Assembly (NCBI GenBank): GCA_905479025.1
Contig: CAJQKX010000759.1
Location: 1 to 6,996, forward strand
From: an uncultured Paraglaciecola sp.
GTDB lineage: Bacteria; Pseudomonadota; Gammaproteobacteria; Enterobacterales; Alteromonadaceae
Direction of reading: 5' to 3'
Length of the DNA: 6,996 nucleotides
Part shown: piece after piece, positions 1 through 6,814 of the stretch
Position numbering within the stretch: the stretch's first letter is position 1
Layout of the letters: each line of letters begins with the position of its first letter
Program-made: the position numbers and the translations under genes
The notes under the pieces: model-generated
The model's input: the letters and a program-made list of their open reading frames with translations, nothing else
The model's database searches: none
What the model was told of the DNA's origin: nothing

Positions 1-1
1 T

Positions 2-568
2 GATAAGGGTCAGTTTTACGCCGCCCATTTTTATATAGAAGAAGGCGGCAACGCTTACTACAAAAAGTCTCTTGATGGGTTTATACAAAAGATCAGTCAG
101 GATGAAAACCACAAAAAAACTAAGGTAACTGCCTTTCATCCTACCAAAGCCACGGATTTTGCCCCTGCTAATTCTCTGGATAGAGTGCTGACTTTTCGTA
201 ACGTACATAATTGGTATATGCAAACTGGACAAGAAGGAATCGACAGCGCATTTTCAAGTTTTTATAATGCCCTTAAAAAAGGCGGTGTGTTAGGTGTAGT
301 TGAACATAAACTGCCAGAAAACTTGTCTGATGAAGCACAAAAAAGCTCAGGTTATATGAAACAATCCTTTGTGATTACTGCTGCTGAAAAAGCAGGATTT
401 ACATTACTTGCGCACAGTGATGTTAACCTTAACCCACTGGATACCACTGATCATGAAAAAGGTGTATGGACTCTACCTCCTGGATTGCGTTTAGGTGAAA
501 AAGACCGAGCCAAATATTTGTCTATCGGTGAAAGCTCACGTATGACACTCAAGTTTATTAAACCATAA
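2..568 (+). CDS. Class I SAM-dependent methyltransferase (COG4798-like), 3' part
   Basis: The reading frame is open from the left edge, giving the last 188 residues; the N-terminus, with the glycine-rich SAM-binding motif I, lies outside the window. The visible part fits the C-terminal half of a Rossmann-fold methyltransferase of the 'predicted methyltransferase' COG4798 type. The stretch ANSLDRVLTFRNVHNW is the strand-4 region typical of that family. It is followed by a helix, then ALKKGGVLGVVEHK (strand 5 with the family's V-E-H), then a long insert ending in a helix like those before strand 6 (AAEKAGFTLL). The C-terminal SSRMTLKFIKP is the usual closing strand. Members are often exported proteins of about 260-280 residues; export cannot be judged here. 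The substrate is unknown. No terminator is visible between this stop and purD 39 bases downstream, so read-through into purD is possible. Family assignment is from recalled motifs, not a search. Confidence 0.85.
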   Translation, partial: DKGQFYAAHFYIEEGGNAYYKKSLDGFIQKISQDENHKKTKVTAFHPTKATDFAPANSLDRVLTFRNVHNWYMQTGQEGIDSAFSSFYNALKKGGVLGVVEHKLPENLSDEAQKSSGYMKQSFVITAAEKAGFTLLAHSDVNLNPLDTTDHEKGVWTLPPGLRLGEKDRAKYLSIGESSRMTLKFIKP

Positions 569-607
569 TTTGTTAAGCCGTAAATAAAAAACTAAAGAAA
601 AAAACCT

Positions 608-1894
608 ATGAATGTATTGATTATTGGCGGCGGTGGTCGCGAACATGCGTTAGCTTGGAAAGCAGCGCAATCGGCAAAAGTATCCCACGTGTTTCTAGCA
701 CCGGGGAATGCTGGAACAGCACTTGAAGATAAACTGACGAATATTGATGTAGGTGCAGAAGATGTTCCTGCTTTGGTGGCATTTGCACAGCAAAACCAAA
801 TAGACTTAACCATAGTGGGGCCAGAAGTGCCATTAGTATTAGGTGTGGTGGATGCGTTTCAAGCAAAAGGCCTAAAAATATTTGGTCCTTCACAAGCAGC
901 CGCTCAACTAGAAGGTTCAAAAGCCTTCACCAAAGACTTTTTAGAACGTCACAATATTCCTACTGCTGATTATCAAAACTTTACCGAAATCGAGCCTGCC
1001 CTTGCTTATCTACAAGCAAAGGGCGCACCTATTGTGGTTAAGGCAGATGGTTTGGCCGCAGGTAAAGGTGTGATTGTCGCCATGACATTAACCGAAGCAG
1101 AAGATGCTATTCGTGACATGTTAGCGGGTAACGCTTTTGGTGAGGCAGGTAGCCGCGTAGTCATCGAAGAATTCCTCGATGGTGAAGAAGCCAGCTTTAT
1201 TGTGATGGTCGATGGCAAAAACGTTTTACCTTTTGCCACCAGCCAAGACCATAAACGTGTTGGCAATGGTGATACTGGTCCTAACACCGGTGGTATGGGT
1301 GCTTACTCACCTGCACCCGTTGTGACAGCAGATATCCATCAGCGTGTTATGAATGAAGTAATTTATCCTACTGTGAAAGGTATGGCTGCTGAAGGCAACA
1401 CCTACGTAGGCTTTTTATATGCTGGCTTGATGATCATGGCGGATGGCACTCCTAAAGTGATTGAATACAATTGCCGCTTTGGCGACCCAGAAACCCAACC
1501 TATCATGATGCGTTTTCAGTCTGACTTAGTTGAATTAGTTGAAGCAGCCTTAGACGGCAAACTTGACCAAATTCAAGCAGAGTTTGATACCAGAGCTGCT
1601 GTAGGTGTGGTTCTCGCGGCAGGCGGATATCCAGCTAGTTACGGCAAAGGTGACGTGATTGACGGTTTGGAACTTGGCGATGCCAACAGCAAAATATTTC
1701 ATGCCGGCACTAAAAATATTGATGGCAAAGTAACAACCAATGGTGGCCGTGTACTGTGTGCAACTGCTTTAGGTAATACTGTTACAGAAGCACAACAGAA
1801 TGCCTATAAGTTGGCTAAGACCATTAGCTGCAACGGCATGTTTTATCGTGATGACATTGCCTATCGTGCGATTGCTCGTGAGCAAAATAGTTGA
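608..1894 (+). CDS. purD: Phosphoribosylamine-glycine ligase (GAR synthetase)
   Basis: PurD joins 5-phosphoribosylamine and glycine with ATP to give glycinamide ribonucleotide, the second step of de novo purine synthesis in the cytoplasm. The 428 residues match the usual length of bacterial PurD. In order: the N-domain opens with MNVLIIGGGGREHALAW and carries GPEVPLVLG (71-79); the ATP-grasp region has VVKADGLAAGKGV (143-155), EEFLDGEEAS (187-196), SQDHKR (212-217), the glycine-rich DTGPNTGGMGAYSP (222-235), and the Mg-binding EYNCRFGDPETQ (286-297); the C-domain follows, with GVVLAAGGYP at 333-342. The start at 608 gives the canonical N-terminus; the ribosome site is only a weak purine stretch (AAAGAAAAAAA). 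The gene before it is a methyltransferase rather than purH, the frequent purD partner. The gene ends about 30 bases before a strong terminator. No frame damage is seen. Confidence 0.98.
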   Translation: MNVLIIGGGGREHALAWKAAQSAKVSHVFLAPGNAGTALEDKLTNIDVGAEDVPALVAFAQQNQIDLTIVGPEVPLVLGVVDAFQAKGLKIFGPSQAAAQLEGSKAFTKDFLERHNIPTADYQNFTEIEPALAYLQAKGAPIVVKADGLAAGKGVIVAMTLTEAEDAIRDMLAGNAFGEAGSRVVIEEFLDGEEASFIVMVDGKNVLPFATSQDHKRVGNGDTGPNTGGMGAYSPAPVVTADIHQRVMNEVIYPTVKGMAAEGNTYVGFLYAGLMIMADGTPKVIEYNCRFGDPETQPIMMRFQSDLVELVEAALDGKLDQIQAEFDTRAAVGVVLAAGGYPASYGKGDVIDGLELGDANSKIFHAGTKNIDGKVTTNGGRVLCATALGNTVTEAQQNAYKLAKTISCNGMFYRDDIAYRAIAREQNS

Positions 1895-1923
1895 CTAAAG
1901 CCTATTATCGAATAGATTTAAGT

Positions 1924-1947
1924 AAAAAGCGCTTCGGCGCTTTTTTT
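1924..1947 (+). terminator. Rho-independent terminator of purD
   Basis: A perfect 9-bp stem (AAAAAGCGC / GCGCTTTTT) closes on a TTCG tetraloop flanked by C and G, the very stable cUUCGg form. It runs straight into a tract of seven T. It starts 30 bases after the purD stop. Read from the other strand, the A-run before the stem gives a short T-tract, so it could also act weakly in reverse. Confidence 0.93.
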
Positions 1948-2110
1948 GTTTTTAGCTTAGCGATACGGTGATCCTTTCAAACACGAGAATAAGTGACATT
2001 TTAACTGAGTCAAGCTGGAGCACAGGGTTTAATGCTACAAACAATTGGAAATCATGGAGGAAAAAGAAATTAACGTCTACTGAAATCTTAAAATGAAATG
2101 CAAAGCTTTA

Positions 2111-2148
2111 AAAAACTAGCTGCGCATCAAATACCATTGATGTGCAGC
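2111..2148 (-). terminator. Rho-independent terminator of the DUF1499 gene (minus strand)
   Basis: Read on the minus strand, a 12-position stem GCTGCACATCAA / TTGATGCGCAGC (one mismatched pair) with a 6-base loop is followed by TAGTTTTT. It lies 26 bases past the minus-strand stop at 2174, where a terminator of that gene belongs. On the plus strand the hairpin is followed only by ATTTGGTT, so the minus direction is preferred. The 1948-2110 stretch between the two facing terminators shows no gene or other structure I can support. Confidence 0.8.
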
Positions 2149-2173
2149 ATTTGGTTATGCTAACTCAATCAGA

Positions 2174-2884
2174 TTAGTTAAGGTTTTTCGCTACACCCGC
2201 AATCAATGCATTAAGGCGTTCAGCATTTTTTCCAATATCACTGATACCCACCCGTGATTTACTGCGCGCATCAAGCATGGTCATCTGGCCATCGCTTTGA
2301 ATGCGGATAACCACATCATCAACAAAACCGAAAAAAGTCGTCGTGTCATAAGCTTCAATCAAACCGAGGGTTTTGTCAGAACTGACTACGTCTAGCCCCA
2401 TACTCTTAACTACCGATAAGGCTGCATCGAATACCTGCTCTGTTGTTTGCGGATATTTTTGCGTTTCTAGTTCAGGGTAGGCTTCACGCTGTTGGCTAGC
2501 AATGTCTTCACCTTGATAAGCAGCAGGGTTGGGAGCATCAGCACGCAATGCTAACATAGCGACGAATTTTGGCGGGTTAACTAGGTCTGTGGTGATATCG
2601 TGAATAGGAGGTACTGACTTGGCTTTATTCATCATACTTAGCGGCATAAAAATGGCCACCGCGGCACATAAAACTGCGACACCCGTCGCAGACCAAGAGA
2701 TCGTTTTACGCATAAAAATGACTTGAACTAGCGCCAAAAGAATAGCCACAGCACCTAAAATTAGTGCAATGCGCATCGCTAAAAATGCCTCCATCAAACC
2801 CAGTATGTCTGCTTGATATAACGGACCAGAAAGAAGCAGTAGTAATAAAGCTAAAACACCCGCAATTAACGTAAGAATTTTCAT
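2174..2884 (-). CDS. DUF1499 domain membrane protein
   Basis: A 236-residue protein. Its N-terminal part is hydrophobic, with about three membrane segments: roughly residues 3-20 (signal-like or first helix), 33-54, and 61-81 after the basic MRKT. The rest is a soluble C-terminal domain that I assign to the DUF1499 family (PF07386): VPPIHDITTDLVNPPKF at its start, a central VFDAALSVVKSMG helix, and the closing family signature RSKSRVGISDIGKNAERL. The function of DUF1499 proteins is not known; placement in the inner membrane is inferred from the helices. I chose the ATG at 2884 over the upstream one at 2926. It begins the hydrophobic segment and has an AAAGGA site 10 bases before it, while the longer form would add 14 polar residues that are not typical. 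It is transcribed away from the hydroxylase gene at 2995, so the 110 bases between them should hold divergent promoters. Confidence 0.85.
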   Translation of the reverse strand: MKILTLIAGVLALLLLLLSGPLYQADILGLMEAFLAMRIALILGAVAILLALVQVIFMRKTISWSATGVAVLCAAVAIFMPLSMMNKAKSVPPIHDITTDLVNPPKFVAMLALRADAPNPAAYQGEDIASQQREAYPELETQKYPQTTEQVFDAALSVVKSMGLDVVSSDKTLGLIEAYDTTTFFGFVDDVVIRIQSDGQMTMLDARSKSRVGISDIGKNAERLNALIAGVAKNLN

Positions 2885-2994
2885 AAAAATCATGTCCTTT
2901 AAATAAGTGGCCTGTAATTTATACACGTAATGATAATATAGAAGTTAAGACTGTATTCCTAATTGATTCACCTAAAAGGTAACCATCACTCACT

Positions 2995-3792
2995 ATGATG
3001 AATGATACATGGATTAGGCTTGGAGTTTTCATTACTGTACTTGCCATAATGTTACTCTGGGAAAGCGTGAAGCCCAATCGTCTATCGCCTGTGAGCAAAG
3101 GTAAACGCTGGCTAAGCAATTTTTCTATGGTTTTACTAGGTACGGTGGTGGCGAGGCTAATGATACCGACAGGTTTGGCCGCTATGACTATCTTCGCACA
3201 AAACAATCACATCGGTTTGTGGAATCATGTTTCAGCTAATCTGTGGTTAAGCGTACCTGTCACCGTATTGTTATTGGATTGTTTGATTTACTGGCAACAC
3301 CGACTTTTTCATTGTATTCCCATGTTGTAGCGTATACATATGGTTCACCATGCTGATCCACACCTCGACGCTTCAACTGGTTTACGTTTTCACCCTATTG
3401 AAATTGCCCTGAGTTTAATGGTGAAAATTGCTGCTGTACTTCTTCTAGGTGCTCCTGTATTGGCTATTTTGATTTTTGAAATATTACTTAATGCCACATC
3501 TATTTTTAGTCATAGCAATATCAAACTGCCTGTTAAGCTCGATAAGTTATTGAGAACCCTCATCGTGACCCAAGCGATGCATCGCATTCATCACAGCCAG
3601 GTTATAGCTGAAACAGACAGTAATTTTGGTTTTAATTTGTCTATTTGGGACAGACTATTCGGTAGTTACACAGAAAAAGCAAAAACGGGTGACGATGCTA
3701 TTAAATTGGGCCTGAAAGAGTATTCAAGCCCCAAAACCAATACCAGCCTTAAAGCTTTGTTGTTGATGCCGTTTAAACAAAAGTCACATTGA
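2995..3792 (+). pseudogene. Fatty-acid hydroxylase/sterol desaturase family gene split by an in-frame amber codon
   Basis: Residues 1-111 (2995-3327) and 113-265 (3331-3792) lie in one frame, interrupted only by TAG at 3328-3330. Together they form a normal-length member of the membrane di-iron hydroxylase family (PF04116, COG3000), whose members oxidise lipid or sterol carbons. The N-terminal half has hydrophobic segments near 8-22, 44-66 and 84-98. All three histidine boxes remain: HRLFH (102-106), HMVHH (115-119) and HRIHH (196-200), plus RFHPIEI and FSHSN between them. The family normally reads L-W-R-x-H-x-x-H-H here, and the sequence gives L-stop-R-I-H-M-V-H-H, so TGG to TAG is the simplest explanation. 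The start is ATG 2995 or 2998, since an in-frame TAA at 2980 blocks anything longer; a weak AAGG precedes it. A restart at ATG 3340 has no visible ribosome site and would lack the first box. Sequencing error or amber suppression are the alternatives. Confidence 0.9.
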
Positions 3793-3802
3793 GTAACCGA
3801 AC

Positions 3803-3822
3803 AAGATTAAAGTTTTAATCTT
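3803..3822 (+). terminator. Weak AT-rich hairpin after the hydroxylase gene
   Basis: Nine-base inverted arms (AAGATTAAA / TTTAATCTT) are separated by two bases and begin 11 bases past the stop at 3792. In RNA this would fold as about 8 bp with a four-base loop, but it has a single G-C pair and only a short T-run. It may be a poor terminator or only a palindrome. Confidence 0.35.
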
Positions 3823-3949
3823 TCAATTACATAACTCAACACAAGACCTAACAATCTCCAGATTAAGACTACGAACACATTGCCAGACAGCCCTGTACCC
3901 AAACAAGCTTAAATCTGCTTCGCTAGTGAACACTGACAGCGTTTGATGA

Positions 3950-4458
3950 GTTGAGCAGGTATCCGTAAACATTGACAAAAAAAGGGGGAGTAAGTGCTAT
4001 TTCACGCTTAACGTAAACGTATCTGCAGAGCCCTCTGTCAATATCAAGGAAAGTGCGAAAACGCGAACACAGCTTACTGACACTGTATTGGAGGTTAAAG
4101 ATAACGAAATCGAACAGGTGCTTAGCGGGCAAGCTCAGTTTTTATATAAGCTTCAAGTCTAGCTCACAGATGACAGACAAAGATATATATATACCCTTCA
4201 ACATGCAGACTACGATCTAGTGTTTATGGGTTTATAAGCTCCAAATATCGATGGATTAGAAGTCTGCTCAATAACAAAATAGTCAAAGATGAGGTTCAAA
4301 AAAAGGCTTGATGCAAGTCTTAGCTCACATCTCGCTAAACCAAGGGAATCATGTCCAGTGAGATAAAGTCACGAATCGATACCTCATGTTTAAAGGCAAT
4401 CCTTGACAACAAAGTGCACTATAAAAGATTACGGTTGACTGCAGACCAATCTTATTGA
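3950..4458 (+). pseudogene. Decayed hybrid histidine kinase remnant (ATPase and receiver pieces)
   Basis: Reading the plus strand across frames recovers the end of a hybrid sensor kinase. From 3950 one frame is open for 70 codons. It reads QVSVNIDKK (compare the N-box Q-V-L-V-N-L-I-x-N-A), later TLNVNVSAEP and VLEVKDNEIEQ (compare L-x-V-x-D-N-G-I-G-I), and ends at TAG 4160. The same frame continues with LQHADYDLVFMGL, TAA at 4235, then APNIDGLEVC. This is receiver strand 3 and the M-D-x-Q-M-P-x-M-D-G loop, with the phospho-accepting Asp changed to Gly and Gln changed to stop. After TAG 4280 come VKDEVQK (4282-4302), a +1 shift in a seven-A run, RLDASLSSHLAKP (4304-4342, with the conserved Lys-Pro), another shift, then IMSSEIKSRID up to TGA 4456. 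Most of the ATPase domain after the D-box and the receiver's strand 4 are deleted. No start codon or sensor part is visible; 3823-3949 may hold older traces I cannot identify. It cannot encode a working protein. Confidence 0.72.
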
Positions 4459-4517
4459 TGTAACAATCAACAACAGACCTTAAAAGAGCGTTCAATACCA
4501 TTTCGCATAGATAATTA

Positions 4518-4531
4518 ACCTCTCAGGAGGT
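4518..4531 (-). terminator. Possible weak terminator after the amidohydrolase gene
   Basis: On the minus strand, a 5-bp stem ACCTC / GAGGT with loop CTGA lies 8 bases past the stop at 4540 and is followed by TAATTATC. The stem is short and the T-run poor, so termination here is uncertain. No better hairpin was found before the kinase remnant. Confidence 0.3.
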
Positions 4532-4539
4532 GCCAGCGC

Positions 4540-5928
4540 TTAATCAATAGTCGCTCTGCCATCAAGTTTATAGATCTTGCCACCTTTCATAACCATATCA
4601 ACGTTTTGCAGTAAGTTAATGTAACGAAGTACATCACCTTTCACGGCAATAATATCAGCATACTTTCCCGCAGTGATCGTACCTGATTTATCATTGACTT
4701 TCATTAGCACGGCTGGCCAATAAGTTGCAGCTCTTATAGTATCCATTGCCGAGATATTCATTTCGTTAACCCAAAAGGCCATTTCATTCCAAGTACTTTG
4801 GCAATGGAATTTAGTGGGGATGCCGCTATCAGTCCCTATTAACATCACAACGCCTGCGTCTTTGAGTTGTTGGATTTTGTTTTTAAGCGTTGGCTTACGT
4901 AGTGGTGTGAGTTGCATATAATCCAACTGCCCCACGTTTTTTAAAGATGTCTTAATATCTTTTATCGTGCTTGGCTTTAAGCCTCGATGCCAACATTTAT
5001 TGTCTAATCTTTCTGGGTTAGCGACAGTTAAATCGTAGTTCCATAAACCTTCAACTGTAGGGGTCCAATACAAAGGTCCTCCGGCAACTCGCCCTTTAGC
5101 GGTGCGTTCAATCAGTTGCTCAATTATATCATCAGGATAAGCCGGGGCTGTAGTCAAGCCAGTATGCTCAAAATTGTCGACACCAATTTCTAAGCCACGT
5201 CTAATTTCGTCAGGTTTGTGTGAATGAGCCACTACAATAAGGTTGCGTTTGTGTGCTTGGTCAACCACAGCTTGTGAAGTTTTCAAACTCATCATGTCGT
5301 GGTCAATAAGCTTTATAATATCAACACCCGCATCTGCAAGCTGATTCACTTTTATTATGGCATCCTTTGGGTTATCTACACCCCACCTAAAAGCTTCTGT
5401 ACCGGGATAAGCTTTGTGCTGAATAAAAGGGCCTGACACATACAAACGCGGCCCCGGGATTTCACCATTTTCAATTTTTGTTTTTATATCTATAGACTCT
5501 TTTAAAGGTGCGCCTAAATCTCTTGCACTGGTGATACCTGCTAATAATAACTGTACAGCGCTGGCGGGCATGATTTCAGAGCCCCGTTTGTCTGCATAGG
5601 CTTTATCCCAATAAGTGTAATCGGAATGGCCGTTTAACATTAAGTGCGCGTGGCTCTCCCACAATCCGGGTAAAACATCCATACCTTCAGTTGAAATAAT
5701 TTCATACCCATCAGGAATGGGAAGTGTGGCCACAGTACCGACCTTTTCAATCATGCCATTTTTAATAAGAATAACGCTGTTGGCTAGTGGTTGATGTCCA
5801 AATCCATCAATCAGCCTGCCGCCCACTAAAGCTTTATCCTGAGCCTTTAGCGGTAAAGAAAATGCAAATAACAAACTAAAAAATACCAGAGTAAATTGTA
5901 AAAATCTAAGGGGCTTTTTGATGGTCAT
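4540..5928 (-). CDS. Exported metal-dependent amidohydrolase (imidazolonepropionase-like, COG1228)
   Basis: A complete 462-residue enzyme of the amidohydrolase superfamily. Residues 1-29 look like a Sec signal peptide: KK, then a hydrophobic core to about 25, then PLKAQ with likely cleavage after A29, so it acts in the periplasm or outside. The small beta-domain that flanks the barrel follows (GGRLIDGFGHQPL, VILIKNGMIEKVG). The barrel has VLPGLWESHAHL with metal ligands H93 and H95, K206 in GVDIIKLIDH as the likely carboxylated lysine, H235 in VVAHSH, H255 in NFEHTG, and D367 in LIGTDSG. The C-terminal region returns to the beta-domain with GTITAGKYADIIAVKGD, typical of cytosine-deaminase and imidazolonepropionase-type members. 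The complete ligand set argues for activity. Relatives hydrolyse dipeptides, cyclic amides or lactones, so the substrate cannot be named. The ribosome site before the start is weak. It stands alone, without hut genes nearby, so it is unlikely to be HutI itself. Confidence 0.92.
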   Translation of the reverse strand: MTIKKPLRFLQFTLVFFSLLFAFSLPLKAQDKALVGGRLIDGFGHQPLANSVILIKNGMIEKVGTVATLPIPDGYEIISTEGMDVLPGLWESHAHLMLNGHSDYTYWDKAYADKRGSEIMPASAVQLLLAGITSARDLGAPLKESIDIKTKIENGEIPGPRLYVSGPFIQHKAYPGTEAFRWGVDNPKDAIIKVNQLADAGVDIIKLIDHDMMSLKTSQAVVDQAHKRNLIVVAHSHKPDEIRRGLEIGVDNFEHTGLTTAPAYPDDIIEQLIERTAKGRVAGGPLYWTPTVEGLWNYDLTVANPERLDNKCWHRGLKPSTIKDIKTSLKNVGQLDYMQLTPLRKPTLKNKIQQLKDAGVVMLIGTDSGIPTKFHCQSTWNEMAFWVNEMNISAMDTIRAATYWPAVLMKVNDKSGTITAGKYADIIAVKGDVLRYINLLQNVDMVMKGGKIYKLDGRATID

Positions 5929-5962
5929 ATCACTATTCTACATATCAAAATGAGGGATACAG

Positions 5963-5990
5963 AAGATAACCCTAAACAACATAATTGCAA
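5963..5990 (-). promoter_or_regulatory. Candidate sigma-70 promoter of the amidohydrolase gene
   Basis: On the minus strand TTGCAA (5985-5990) and TATCTT (5963-5968) are 16 bases apart, each matching four of six consensus positions. The -10 ends about 34 bases before the start codon. Such matches are common by chance in AT-rich DNA. Confidence 0.3.
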
Positions 5991-6069
5991 AGCATAAGCG
6001 CTCAATAGGTTTTAGCGAGTAACTCATTGCAAATTATCAGCTTCCATAGTTAGTGGCTAATCGACACCA

Positions 6070-6231
6070 TCAGGACAAGTTGCCAATTTCCACCCCCCCC
6101 TCGGTTGTCATGTTATTTTGCCCCATACCACTGATTTCTGTACTTACCAGACGTTCAATACGTTGTGAATTAATTAATTTTGTATTTTGAGTTAACTTCT
6201 CAGCCGAGTCTGTTAAGTGTGCGATAACCAG
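6070..6231 (-). other. Startless open frame of 53 codons after ynjF, containing a G8 run
   Basis: Past the end of ynjF, one minus-strand frame stays open from 6231 to a TGA at 6070-6072. It overlaps the ynjF end in the +1 frame. It has no ATG, GTG or TTG before an internal ATG at 6126, which would give only 18 residues. The predicted stretch NSQRIERLVSTEISGMG reads like protein, but I do not recognise it. The frame crosses eight consecutive G (plus-strand C at 6093-6100). It may be a gene remnant or chance. Apart from this and the promoter candidate, 5929-6199 shows nothing I can support. Confidence 0.2.
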
Positions 6232-6814
6232 TTACAATCCTTACTCCAGCGGTTATAAAACAAGCTGCAGTATAGACCAATGCAATAGGTACAAAGTGCT
6301 CTGGAAATAAACAAAACAGACACAACACCACTATGGTTTCGAAACCTTCGGCTAAACCGCCCATATAGTGCATGCTTTTATTGGGATATTGCGGGTTATC
6401 AATATTGTGTTTGCTGGCCATGATTGAAAAGGCTAAAAAGCAACTGCCGGTTGCGGTAAAAGACAACATTAATAAGCTACCTACTAATGAATTTTGTTCT
6501 GGGTGGCTGACAATAAAAGCAAAAATGATGACAGAGTAGAAAATAAAATCTAAGCTGATGTCTAAAAAACCACCTGCATCAGTAGTGTGAGTTTGTCGGG
6601 CAACGGCTCCATCTAAACCATCACAAATTCGGTTTATTATTATCAATACCAAGGCCACAGTAAAGTGCTCAGCAATGATCGCGGGAACGGCTAACATACC
6701 TAATAAAAACCCAACTATTGTAATTTGATCAGCGCTAATCCCAAATCGAACAAATGGCTTAGCCAACAATACCAGCACAGGCCTTAATAATTTATTAAGT
6801 ATTGGGTCAATCAT
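6200..6814 (-). CDS. ynjF: CDP-alcohol phosphatidyltransferase family membrane protein, YnjF-like
   Basis: A complete 204-residue integral membrane protein with several hydrophobic segments (roughly 31-48, 51-61, 89-102, 109-131, 154-170 and 174-192). It carries the full CDP-alcohol phosphotransferase motif D-x2-D-G-x2-A-R-x7-G-x3-D-x3-D: D65, D68, G69, A72, R73, G81, D85 and D89. These bind the metal and the CDP-linked donor in enzymes that transfer phosphatidyl groups to alcohols. Length and sequence, including GGFLDISLDF, HNIDNPQYPNKS and GGLAEGFETI, resemble what I recall of E. coli YnjF, a phosphatidylglycerophosphate-synthase paralogue whose substrate is, to my knowledge, unproven. AGGA lies seven bases before the ATG. 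The start overlaps the stop of the ynjD-like gene (ATGA), so translation is probably coupled and the two share a transcript. The assignment as PgsA itself is less likely because of this context. Confidence 0.92.
   Translation of the reverse strand: MIDPILNKLLRPVLVLLAKPFVRFGISADQITIVGFLLGMLAVPAIIAEHFTVALVLIIINRICDGLDGAVARQTHTTDAGGFLDISLDFIFYSVIIFAFIVSHPEQNSLVGSLLMLSFTATGSCFLAFSIMASKHNIDNPQYPNKSMHYMGGLAEGFETIVVLCLFCLFPEHFVPIALVYTAACFITAGVRIVTGYRTLNRLG

Noticed and set aside
592..1287. Antisense open frames of 73-99 codons across purD
   Set aside because: They lie inside the strongly conserved purD on the opposite strand, have low-complexity or unrelated compositions, and show no ribosome sites.
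2055..2084. Nine-codon open frame beginning ATGGAGGAAAAAG
   Set aside because: Too short, has no ribosome site of its own and resembles nothing known; best read as intergenic sequence.
2885..2994. Possible divergent promoters (for example GATAAT near 2932 on plus, TATATT on minus)
   Set aside because: The -10-like boxes are present but no convincing -35 partner stands at the right distance on either strand, so I did not place a feature.
2919..3206. Minus-strand open frame of 95 codons
   Set aside because: It is the shadow of the first half of the hydroxylase gene, and its residues match no family I know.
3923..4132. Minus-strand open frame of 69 codons
   Set aside because: The plus strand of the same stretch reads as kinase ATPase-domain pieces, which explains it better; the minus frame has no recognisable motif.
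4183..4193. Short AT dinucleotide repeat
   Set aside because: Only about five units, inside the decayed kinase, with no sign of function.
4525..4531. Perfect Shine-Dalgarno-like AGGAGGT on the plus strand
   Set aside because: No start codon with an open frame follows at a proper distance. The bases form one arm of the small hairpin after the amidohydrolase gene.
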